From Erwinia typographi (GTDB taxonomy: Bacteria; Pseudomonadota; Gammaproteobacteria; Enterobacterales; Enterobacteriaceae), in NCBI RefSeq assembly GCF_000773975.1, contig NZ_JRUQ01000024.1:1-64000 (forward strand): 64,000 nt of DNA, in the 5' to 3' direction. The notes under the pieces were generated by a model. That model saw only the letters and a list, made by a program, of their open reading frames with translations. It had not been told where the DNA came from and ran no database searches. Shown one piece after another: positions 1 through 5,633 of this stretch (the stretch's first letter is position 1; each line of letters opens with the position of its first letter). The position numbers and the translations under genes are program-made.

Positions 1-782
1 AGAATCGTGTACAGGGTCTCTTTATAAGAATAAACTAAAGTAACTTTGTTTTATTGTTTATTAGTAGTTAATTAGAAAAGAAAGATTACTCCATCCTGTG
101 AGCGACTTCGTCCTGGTCCGCTCACAGAGATATCTGTCAGGCACTCACTACGTTTAATGTGCCACGACAGCTCTACTGATTAATCCCATACCCAACTAAG
201 ATAAACCTTTAGTTGTGCCAGGTCTTAATCCTCTATTATGCAGGCTGTCGCTATGCTCCCTCTCGCACTGCATAGGTGTAACAGGCTAACCCCTGTGAAT
301 GATAAAACCATTCCCAGTGCTACCCTTAACACTCATTAACAACTCAACCAATACAATAAAAACTGTATTGATTTCATTGATTCGTGCTCTATGTGTAACT
401 GTCTGTCATCGTGCAAGCCTCGACATACAGAACACTCGTTATCAAATCGGTTAATACGATAATGAATGTATTACCCTATCTGACTCGTGCTGGCTCTTTC
501 CTAAGCGTAAGGCCAGGGGGGAATATTCATGGTAAATACTTGGGTGACATCTAAACGGGTATTTGCTAACTGTCACGGAGTTAAAATATAGCTTAACCAG
601 AGCCTCTGTATTGAGTTAAATTGCAATAACTAATGCAGATTATAACTAAACAATAAAAGCGCTTAGAATGGCTTACAGGTGGCTTAAATTCGATGTATGG
701 CTAATTAGGTACATTTAAAGTGTAAATTATCTTGCAAGCATGCGCGTAGGATGATATTCTTACGAGGTTCGTGAATTAACTA
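1..782. other. Structured non-coding region at left part of phage-like element
   Basis: No open reading frame of 60 or more codons lies here, yet the stretch is dense in inverted repeats. Stems read by eye: 96-104/119-127 (9 bp, perfect), 134-138/166-170 enclosing 140-144/159-163, 193-199/209-215, 237-243/268-274, 281-285/292-296, 349-355/364-370, 399-402/427-430 with 404-407/422-425, 437-443/458-464, 490-494/512-516 with 496-498/509-511, and 606-612/632-638 continuing as 614-618/627-631. Arms 534-539/559-564 and 544-549/571-576 interleave, so a pseudoknot is possible. A long ornate RNA, a replication origin or a packaging region would each fit. Function is unknown; no promoter is obvious at its left end. 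Confidence 0.5.
640..653 (+). repeat. Direct repeat copy 1 (TTATAACTAAACAA)
   Basis: The 14-mer TTATAACTAAACAA occurs here and again, identically, at 808-821, where it forms the right half of the operator over the element's main promoter. The likely reading is a second binding half-site for the same regulator. Confidence 0.6.
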
Positions 783-811
783 TTGACAAACGTTTGTTGT
801 TGGGTTATTAT
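783..811 (+). promoter_or_regulatory. Sigma70 promoter of the element's early operon
   Basis: TTGACA at 783-788 and TATTAT at 806-811 are separated by 17 bases, a near-consensus promoter. Transcription should start near 818, about 70 bases before the first gene at 891. Confidence 0.75.
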
Positions 812-822
812 AACTAAACAAC
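796..822. promoter_or_regulatory. Symmetric operator overlapping the -10 box
   Basis: Around base 809 lies the perfect palindrome GTTATTATAAC (804-814). It is flanked symmetrically by GTTGTT (796-801) and AACAAC (817-822). The whole site covers the -10 element and start region, so a bound protein would block transcription. The ribbon-helix-helix protein (1058-1210) or the winged-helix protein (1191-1841) just downstream are the natural candidates for autoregulation; this is inferred. Confidence 0.6.
808..821 (+). repeat. Direct repeat copy 2 (TTATAACTAAACAA)
   Basis: Identical to bases 640-653, 168 bases upstream. Here it makes up the right half of the promoter operator. Confidence 0.6.
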
Positions 823-843
823 GGGGAAATAAGCCCATCACTG

Positions 844-877
844 CACTTTGAGCCAGCTGGCTGCAAGGTGTTTTTTA
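844..877 (+). terminator. Leader terminator before the first gene
   Basis: CACTTTG (845-850 region) pairs with CAAGGTG (864-870) around the self-complementary core AGCCAGCTGGCT, followed by six T's. It sits between the promoter at 783-811 and the ribosome binding site GGAGG at 884-888. Either it ends an upstream RNA or it works as an attenuator for the operon. Confidence 0.6.
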
Positions 878-890
878 TTATTGGAGGATT

Positions 891-1061
891 ATGAAATATT
901 TTAGCATTGAACAGGTTGTAAAAGATTTGCAGAGTGGCGCTGTCCGTCGCCATGTAATTAAAACAAATGAGCGTGCTGCTCTTTCTCGTGGATATACCGA
1001 ACGGGCCGAGATGTTCGCAGAGGCTATCCGAATTTATGATGAATGGAGAACGGAACAATGA
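891..1061 (+). CDS. Small protein, unknown function (56 aa)
   Basis: The ORF begins at ATG 891 behind the strong Shine-Dalgarno TTGGAGG and encodes 56 residues, starting MKYFSIEQVV and ending IYDEWRTEQ. It is charged, predicted helical and has no membrane segment. Its stop overlaps the start of the next gene as ATGA, which indicates translational coupling. It is the first gene of the element's early operon, a usual place for a small regulator or excisionase-like protein, but no family is recognised. Confidence 0.6.
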   Translation: MKYFSIEQVVKDLQSGAVRRHVIKTNERAALSRGYTERAEMFAEAIRIYDEWRTEQ

Positions 1062-1210
1062 ATATACGTTTTGATCCAGAAATATTTGGGAAGCTGCTCA
1101 AGAGAGCGAATGCGGAGGATACCAATATTCCAGCATTAACAAATAAGATCTTGAAAGAATACTTTAACAACCTTATCAAAGAGGGAACAGATGGCGAAAA
1201 AAATAAATAA
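1058..1210 (+). CDS. Ribbon-helix-helix (Arc/CopG-like) DNA-binding protein, 50 aa
   Basis: This 50-residue protein begins MNIRFDPEIF. It has the Arc/CopG layout: a short beta strand (NIRFD), a helix (PEIFGKLLKRANAE), a turn and a second amphipathic helix (ALTNKILKEYF). Such proteins bind palindromic operators as dimers. It is coupled to the gene before it by ATGA and overlaps the start of the gene after it. The symmetric operator at 796-822 is a plausible target, making it a candidate autorepressor. The family is assigned from pattern only. Confidence 0.55.
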   Translation: MNIRFDPEIFGKLLKRANAEDTNIPALTNKILKEYFNNLIKEGTDGEKNK

Positions 1211-1841
1211 AGAAAAACTTGAACCCTTCCTCGCAATAGATTGGGAACTGCTTGCTCTTGAGGTAAAAGACAGAAGTTCTGAACCAGTAGGGAAGGATAC
1301 CCTCAAACATAAAATGATTTATTCCTACCTGCTAAGTTTATCCCGCACGTTTGATGCCGTATATCCAGAAATGGAAACAATAGCTGCCAGGCTCAATATA
1401 GGTAGTAGACAGGTTGCTATGAGACATATTGATGATCTTGAAACTTGGGGTTGGATTAAGAGAAAAAACCGTGCAGGAACATCAAATATTTATCTGATTA
1501 AACCCCTGAAGGATGTTCTAAACGGTGACCTATTTATACCTAATGAAACCGAAGCACTTGGTAATAATAGTAAGTCTTTAGAGCCACAACCGGAGCCAGT
1601 AGTCATCACGGCAGAGCCAGCAGCAATGCCAACACCTGAAGAGGGGCTGAGCCAATATTTCCTGAAATATTTTGATGCTGGGAAACTATCGAAATGCCTC
1701 GATTTCACTGCTGCAATGACAGAGTTTAAAAAATTAATTGATGCTGAACGGGGAACATCGGTAAATATCCCTCAGGGATTCACAGAACATTTAATATTAA
1801 ATCATCCCCATGTTTATGACAGTTGGGGTATACCATTTTAA
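1191..1841 (+). CDS. Winged-helix protein, possible replication or regulatory protein
   Basis: The ATG at 1191 follows GAGGGAAC and overlaps the end of the previous gene by 20 bases. The 216-residue product has a winged helix-turn-helix at about residues 38-100: IYSYLLSLSR, then METIAARLNIGSRQVAMRHI as the helix-turn-helix, then DLETWGWIKRKN and a basic wing. This is the layout of the HTH_36-type domain common in plasmid and phage replication or regulatory proteins. A Pro/Glu-rich linker (about 125-145) leads to a C-terminal domain of unknown type. With no helicase, primase or nickase nearby, initiator and repressor cannot be told apart. Confidence 0.6.
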   Translation: MAKKINKEKLEPFLAIDWELLALEVKDRSSEPVGKDTLKHKMIYSYLLSLSRTFDAVYPEMETIAARLNIGSRQVAMRHIDDLETWGWIKRKNRAGTSNIYLIKPLKDVLNGDLFIPNETEALGNNSKSLEPQPEPVVITAEPAAMPTPEEGLSQYFLKYFDAGKLSKCLDFTAAMTEFKKLIDAERGTSVNIPQGFTEHLILNHPHVYDSWGIPF

Positions 1842-1855
1842 CCATTGGAGGTTTA

Positions 1856-2020
1856 TTGAATAATGACGCATTTGCTACAACACTAACACTGACAGAGAAG
1901 ATCGCAATAGCTTGGGGAATCTCCCAAGATACTGAAGAATTCAACCGTGTTTTGGAAATAGTTTATTTATTGGTTAAAAAAGGTAAATCTTCAGAGATTA
2001 TCCTGAAGGCGTTTATTTAA
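1856..2020 (+). CDS. Small protein, unknown function (54 aa)
   Basis: The best start is TTG 1856, five bases behind GGAGG (1847-1851); a longer frame opens at TTG 1823 inside the previous gene. The product is about 54 residues, partly helical (LTLTEKIAIAWGISQ, VLEIVYLLVKKGKSS). The same TTGGAGG signal precedes the gene at 891, which supports the start. No family is recognised. Confidence 0.5.
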   Translation: MNNDAFATTLTLTEKIAIAWGISQDTEEFNRVLEIVYLLVKKGKSSEIILKAFI

Positions 2021-2114
2021 AAAATAACGGTACCCGTAAATCCGGTAACCGTAAAATCACGAAAGACTCCACCCGAAAATCCGGGGGGAGGTAAGAATAT
2101 TAATAGGAGGGGAG

Positions 2115-2354
2115 TTGGATGTAAAGTATATAACTTGTAAAACAAGAAATTATTTCGACTGGATTCAGAGTTTGATAGAAAGAGAAAATGCATATGCGGA
2201 CTTTATCAGAAATAAGGTTGTTTATCTAAGTATTGAATATCTGCCAGATAAAAATGATATATCAACGAGAGAGTATTTAAAACTCCCGGTTAAAAACTCA
2301 TTTGTCAAAAAATACTCATCTGAATTATTAGGTGATGACTCACCAAAAAATTAA
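2115..2354 (+). CDS. Small protein, unknown function (79 aa)
   Basis: Translation probably begins at TTG 2115 behind AGGAGGGGAG, an exceptionally strong Shine-Dalgarno. The 79-residue product is soluble, rich in Lys, Tyr and Asp, and has no recognisable motif. It follows a 94-base spacer with small CCGTAAA/CCGG repeats and is followed by a structured gap. Confidence 0.5.
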   Translation: MDVKYITCKTRNYFDWIQSLIERENAYADFIRNKVVYLSIEYLPDKNDISTREYLKLPVKNSFVKKYSSELLGDDSPKN

Positions 2355-2364
2355 CGATTGGTGT

Positions 2365-2430
2365 CGCTATGCGAATTCTGATTAATAATCTGGAGTCTTA
2401 CCCTAAAAATCACTCAGATTTCACGTAGCG
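2365..2430 (+). other. Intergenic two-tier stem-loop
   Basis: CGCTA (2365-2369) pairs with TAGCG (2426-2430), and AATCTG (2387-2392) pairs with CAGATT (2415-2420). No T-run follows directly, so it is not a standard intrinsic terminator. It could be an RNA regulatory or processing element. Confidence 0.35.
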
Positions 2431-2485
2431 TTGCCATTTTTACGATTATCTATATAAATCAATCATTTGCATAATTCAGTTCATC

Positions 2486-2926
2486 ATGTATAACCTATTG
2501 ATTTTAAATGGGTTTATTTTATGTCTGGTTTTATGCTCGTTACAAAAACTTATTATTGGAGGTCCTATCGCGTATTACACAAGTTCCAACCTGACAGCAA
2601 CACAAAATTACATTGAGACTCAGAAACGAAAATCAGCGAGAACCAAAAGAACTAAAAAATCTGATTACCGAATGCTTGTTGAACAGCTCCCACCGAAACC
2701 GCTTAGCAAAGAGGAGCAATTGATTTTTGATGATATCACATCGAGCGGGTCAGCATACTTTAAACCTAGGGCTATTCAGGTGACCAGATTTGTGGGAACC
2801 CCAGAGAGCTGGCAGGGCATATTTGAATCGGAAGAGCATTATTTCCAATGGTTGTCAGCCAACCGACTGCATAGAATAGATGATGATCTGGTGGAATATT
2901 TTTCTGAAGCAATCGCAGTAGCATAA
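2486..2926 (+). CDS. Unknown element protein, possible N-terminal membrane segment
   Basis: The frame runs 146 codons from ATG 2486, but that start has only a weak ribosome binding site. The first 27 residues are hydrophobic (LLILNGFILCLVLCSLQ). A second TTATTATTGGAGG signal, the one used by the gene at 891, lies inside at about 2562-2572 without an ATG after it, so the true start is uncertain. The remainder is basic (QKRKSARTKRTKKSD), then a mixed region with VTRFVGTPESWQGIFESEEH. No family is recognised. Confidence 0.45.
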   Translation: MYNLLILNGFILCLVLCSLQKLIIGGPIAYYTSSNLTATQNYIETQKRKSARTKRTKKSDYRMLVEQLPPKPLSKEEQLIFDDITSSGSAYFKPRAIQVTRFVGTPESWQGIFESEEHYFQWLSANRLHRIDDDLVEYFSEAIAVA

Positions 2927-2948
2927 CAATAATAACATGGAGAATAAA

Positions 2949-3284
2949 ATGAATAACGAAAGCAATTTTGATAAACTAAAAGATATAGTTGAGACTTTAG
3001 ATGAAATGGTGAGTAGTCTTATTGCAGATGATTATGAAAATCTCGATACTTTTCTGAGTAATCACAGCTGGTGCATGGATAGATTTATGTCCTGGAATTT
3101 CCCAACGGAGAGCCTGGACTTTTTCGAATATGTGGTTGAACGCGATATTAATCAATATATCCGTTACCGTGAACTATCTGCTGCACTTATCGCAATCAGT
3201 AATACTATTGATCATTTCGATGCTCAACAAAATATGTATGCAGCCATCGCAGCCAAAAGTTTAAATAAAGAAAAACTGCACTGA
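2949..3284 (+). CDS. Unknown acidic helical protein (111 aa)
   Basis: ATG 2949 is preferred over the in-frame ATG at 2937 because ATGGAG just upstream serves as its ribosome binding site. The protein is acidic and almost all predicted helix (KLKDIVETLDEMVSSL; LSAALIAISNTIDHFDAQQ), like many small phage-encoded proteins. It is the last gene before the RNA promoter at 3300. Confidence 0.5.
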   Translation: MNNESNFDKLKDIVETLDEMVSSLIADDYENLDTFLSNHSWCMDRFMSWNFPTESLDFFEYVVERDINQYIRYRELSAALIAISNTIDHFDAQQNMYAAIAAKSLNKEKLH

Positions 3285-3299
3285 AAATCATAAAATATA

Positions 3300-3329
3300 T
3301 TGACAGAGATACACGTATTGGTGTAATAT
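3300..3329 (+). promoter_or_regulatory. Sigma70 promoter for the 210-nt RNA
   Basis: TTGACA (3300-3305) and TAATAT (3324-3329) lie 18 bases apart. A hairpin AGGGA/TCCCT (3336-3340/3351-3355) falls right at the expected 5' end of the transcript. Confidence 0.65.
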
Positions 3330-3336
3330 AATATTA

Positions 3337-3548
3337 GGGAAGGTGAAGCGTCCCTGAATTTCATTACGTGGGGTTTGAATATTTATCCACGCCTTAGCAA
3401 CGGGGTGATGCCCGAAAATATTTGCCCATTGTTCTACTCCAAAAAAGAGATTTTGCTTATTGGCATTTGCAAAGTCTTCTTTATTTTCTTCTTAATAGTT
3501 TTTTCCTTAGTAGTCAATCTGGGTCGGCATTTGCTGGCCCATTTTTTT
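3337..3548 (+). ncRNA. Candidate regulatory RNA of about 210 nt
   Basis: A good promoter (3300-3329) and an intrinsic terminator (3521-3548) delimit a short transcript. Bases 3419-3433 (TATTTGCCCATTGTT) are complementary at 13 of 15 positions to the early operon leader at 817-831 (AACAACGGGGAAATA). The RNA also carries its own copy of CAACGGGG at 3398-3405, matching leader 819-826. In satellite phage P4, immunity rests on a short RNA pairing with the operon leader to force termination; the layout here is similar. That role is an inference. Confidence 0.5.
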
Positions 3549-3566
3549 ATGCATCAAAAAGAATGA
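3375..3566 (+). CDS. Doubtful small membrane ORF inside the RNA
   Basis: A 63-codon frame opens at TTG 3375 with only a GTGGGG-like signal before it. Its C-terminal half is hydrophobic (IGICKVFFIFFLIVFSLVV). It runs through the terminator at 3521-3548, which argues against full-length translation. It may be a real small membrane protein read from the 210-nt transcript, or a chance frame. Confidence 0.25.
   Translation: MNIYPRLSNGVMPENICPLFYSKKEILLIGICKVFFIFFLIVFSLVVNLGRHLLAHFFMHQKE
3521..3548 (+). terminator. Intrinsic terminator of the 210-nt RNA
   Basis: GGGTCGGC (3521-3528) pairs over its full length, with two G-U pairs, with GCTGGCCC (3533-3540) around an ATTT loop, followed by a run of seven T's (3542-3548). 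Confidence 0.75.
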
Positions 3567-3573
3567 TAATAAT

Positions 3574-3816
3574 ATGATAGATAAAATTTCTATAACATTA
3601 TTCACCGATGATTTAGAGGTGAGTAATCAGCTTTATTTGTTAGCCAAACAGGCTGGCATTGAATCACAAATAAATATTCCCGAAGAAGATAAATCTTCTT
3701 TGAAAAAAGCTTGCTCAGTTATCGCCAAGATGGCGGATGAGATAAATAATAATGAGGATGAAGATTTAAATTCTATCCTGTCAAAAACAATTAAAAAAGG
3801 AAATCATAAAAAATGA
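3574..3816 (+). CDS. Unknown acidic protein before the capsid genes (80 aa)
   Basis: ATG 3574 opens an 80-residue soluble protein beginning MIDKISITLF, with an acidic C-terminal half (ADEINNNEDEDLNSIL) and a basic tail. Its end overlaps the decoration-protein start at 3813, so it is translated with the virion genes. A scaffold-like role would suit the position and acidity, but nothing in the sequence proves it. Confidence 0.55.
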   Translation: MIDKISITLFTDDLEVSNQLYLLAKQAGIESQINIPEEDKSSLKKACSVIAKMADEINNNEDEDLNSILSKTIKKGNHKK

Positions 3817-4181
3817 ACCTTGGACAACCCTACACAAGCCTTAAAACCGATGCGGATGTAATTGCATTCAGTGCAAGCGACACCTTCGCTATTAAAAAAG
3901 TCACCTTATCTAATGTTGCTATAGACATGGTTCCAGGTACAGTAATTTCGGCAGATGGTTCAAAACTCTCTGATGGCACCGATTCAGATTTTATTATTTC
4001 ACTGGATTATGTAGACGCAGGAGCTAATAAAACTTTCCGCGCCGTTGACCGGATGGTTATTGTTAATCCAGATGGTCTGGTATTTGATAGTGCTAACCGT
4101 GATGCTGTCATTGCGATGATTACCGCTGATGGAAATATCCGTGTGACTACCCAGACGCACCTGTCAATTCCTACTACCTGA
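3813..4181 (+). CDS. Head decoration protein, lambda gpD-like
   Basis: The 122-residue product lies directly before the major capsid gene, the order of lambda D-E. Like gpD it is beta-rich with a short disordered N-terminus; the core includes VPGTVISADGSKLSDGTD, which resembles the gpD segment reading a value from DGTTDGA. Decoration proteins trimerise on the outside of HK97-fold capsids and hold them together. The start overlaps the previous gene by four bases. Assignment rests on context plus distant resemblance. Confidence 0.6.
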   Translation: MNLGQPYTSLKTDADVIAFSASDTFAIKKVTLSNVAIDMVPGTVISADGSKLSDGTDSDFIISLDYVDAGANKTFRAVDRMVIVNPDGLVFDSANRDAVIAMITADGNIRVTTQTHLSIPTT

Positions 4182-4205
4182 TTATAATAATAAAAGGATA
4201 TTTTT

Positions 4206-5246
4206 ATGCCTATTACCTCATTGGATTCATTCCAAAATGCGGATTTAACCTCAACTTTTGTTGATGTATTTAAACCAAAAAATCTACTATTACAGGAATT
4301 GAATTTTTTTAGCTCAGTTCCATCTGCAAGCCGATTTGCGGCTGTTGATTATTATGTCGATGAAAGTAGCGATGTACTATTACAGGCCGATAATCAGCGT
4401 TTCGGGACCGACACGAACACAGTTAATCTCCGTAAAACCAGCACTGTTAGCCTTGAGGTGCCTTTCACCGAGAATACAGTAACCCTGGGACCTAAAGACT
4501 GGCAGGACCTCCGCGAATTCGGTGGCGTTCTGGAAAAATCTTTAGAGCACGTTGTTGCCGAAGCGCTCGAACTACAAGCTGAAGCGCGTGACCAGTGGGT
4601 TGAATATAAACTGACCCAGGCGCTTGTAAGCGCTACTCAGACGTCGGAGGATACAGCAAATCCTAACATTAATTATCAGACCCTTTTCGGCTCTGATTAT
4701 CAGGTATCAGCTCTGGATTTAGCAGCGGCAACCGATGTGCCATTGTGGATTACCAAAACGCAGGCAGCTGTCCGCCGTAAGGCATCTGGTCTGCCAGTAG
4801 ATAAAATTTTTGTTTTCTGTGCTCCTGAGGCCTATTACGCCGTATTGAGTCATCAGAGCATCAAAGACATGATGAAATATACCGTTGACCCGTTCAACAG
4901 TAATAATTTCCTGACCAATTTCGCTACCTACGGCGGGCTTGATACTGTCCAGGCGTTCACGTTCAATAATATGGTATTTGTATTGGTTGAAGACAGATTT
5001 TATGGAATGCTGGGTGAAGATGAGATGCTTATTGCACCTCGTTTTGTCGATGGTCCTCGCAACCCACTGAAGAAAATATATACTCGTGCCAGCCGCGACG
5101 GTGTTATTGCTCAGCAGGGAGCCCAGGAAAGTTATGCGTATTCTTATTTAACTGAGCGTCGTCATATTTCCCTGTATACCGAGACATCTGCACTTGCTGT
5201 TAATATGTTGCCAAGTCTTTATACGAAAGTTACAGCTACGGTTTAA
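4206..5246 (+). CDS. Major capsid protein, lambda gpE family
   Basis: The 346-residue product matches the lambda gpE family (about 340 aa) in length and layout. An N-terminal arm (FKPKNLLLQELNFFSS) leads into a strand with DYYVDE, a block with LEVPFTENTVTLGPKDWQDL and a long helix of EALELQAEARDQW type. A later region has DKIFVFCAPEAYYAVLSH, and the C-terminal part carries RASRDGVIAQQGAQESYAYS. There is no protease domain. The ribosome binding site AAGGATA precedes ATG 4206. It is the clearest virion gene in the window and defines the element as phage-derived. Confidence 0.8.
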   Translation: MPITSLDSFQNADLTSTFVDVFKPKNLLLQELNFFSSVPSASRFAAVDYYVDESSDVLLQADNQRFGTDTNTVNLRKTSTVSLEVPFTENTVTLGPKDWQDLREFGGVLEKSLEHVVAEALELQAEARDQWVEYKLTQALVSATQTSEDTANPNINYQTLFGSDYQVSALDLAAATDVPLWITKTQAAVRRKASGLPVDKIFVFCAPEAYYAVLSHQSIKDMMKYTVDPFNSNNFLTNFATYGGLDTVQAFTFNNMVFVLVEDRFYGMLGEDEMLIAPRFVDGPRNPLKKIYTRASRDGVIAQQGAQESYAYSYLTERRHISLYTETSALAVNMLPSLYTKVTATV

Positions 5247-5268
5247 CATTATCAAAATCGTATTGCTA

Positions 5269-5364
5269 ATGGCTCTTTGTATATTATCAATGGGCCTGTT
5301 AGTAGGGATGGGAGTTTATCTCCCTCTCCATATTATGACTGTATGGTTATTACGAGAGAAATAA
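5269..5364 (+). CDS. Candidate 31-aa membrane peptide
   Basis: Between the capsid gene and the next ORF lies a 31-codon frame from ATG 5269, extendable to TTG 5263. It is nearly all hydrophobic with a basic end (MALCILSMGLLVGMGVYL then HIMTVWLLREK). No Shine-Dalgarno is visible, so translation would have to be coupled to the capsid stop at 5246. A tiny lysis or membrane protein is possible; chance is not excluded. Confidence 0.35.
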   Translation: MALCILSMGLLVGMGVYLPLHIMTVWLLREK

Positions 5365-5368
5365 AATA

Positions 5369-5563
5369 ATGAAAATCACATTCCAAACAGATTCCAATTT
5401 CGTTGTCTGGAACCTCGATGGTGATGACGAAATCCTAAAGCAGATTTTAAATATCACTGGCTGTGCCAGAGTGTTTAATGTGAGCCGGGATGTTATTGCA
5501 CATCGGGTATACAGAAAGAAAATGCCGGTATTGCTGGCACTTGCTACCGAAGAAATCGAATAA
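5369..5563 (+). CDS. Small unknown protein between capsid and tape-measure genes (64 aa)
   Basis: ATG 5369 opens 64 codons (begins MKITFQTDSN, ends ALATEEIE). In lambda this place holds the head-tail joining genes FI, FII, Z and U. The protein is too short and too unlike them to assign. It is followed directly by a terminator at 5584-5609. Confidence 0.5.
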   Translation: MKITFQTDSNFVVWNLDGDDEILKQILNITGCARVFNVSRDVIAHRVYRKKMPVLLALATEEIE

Positions 5564-5583
5564 AATTAAAATAAACAGCCCTG

Positions 5584-5609
5584 CCCGCATAAGTTGGCGG
5601 GGTTTTTTT
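5584..5609 (+). terminator. Intrinsic terminator after the capsid block
   Basis: CCCGC (5584-5588) pairs with GCGGG (5597-5601), followed by seven T's (5603-5609). It would reduce read-through from the capsid genes into the tape-measure gene. Confidence 0.65.
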
Positions 5610-5633
5610 ATGCCCATAGGGCAGGGAGTAAAT

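Noticed and set aside
755..780. tRNA-like T-arm (GGTTCGTGAA) near the element promoter
   Set aside because: No matching acceptor, D or anticodon arms were found; no tRNA gene is visible anywhere in the window.
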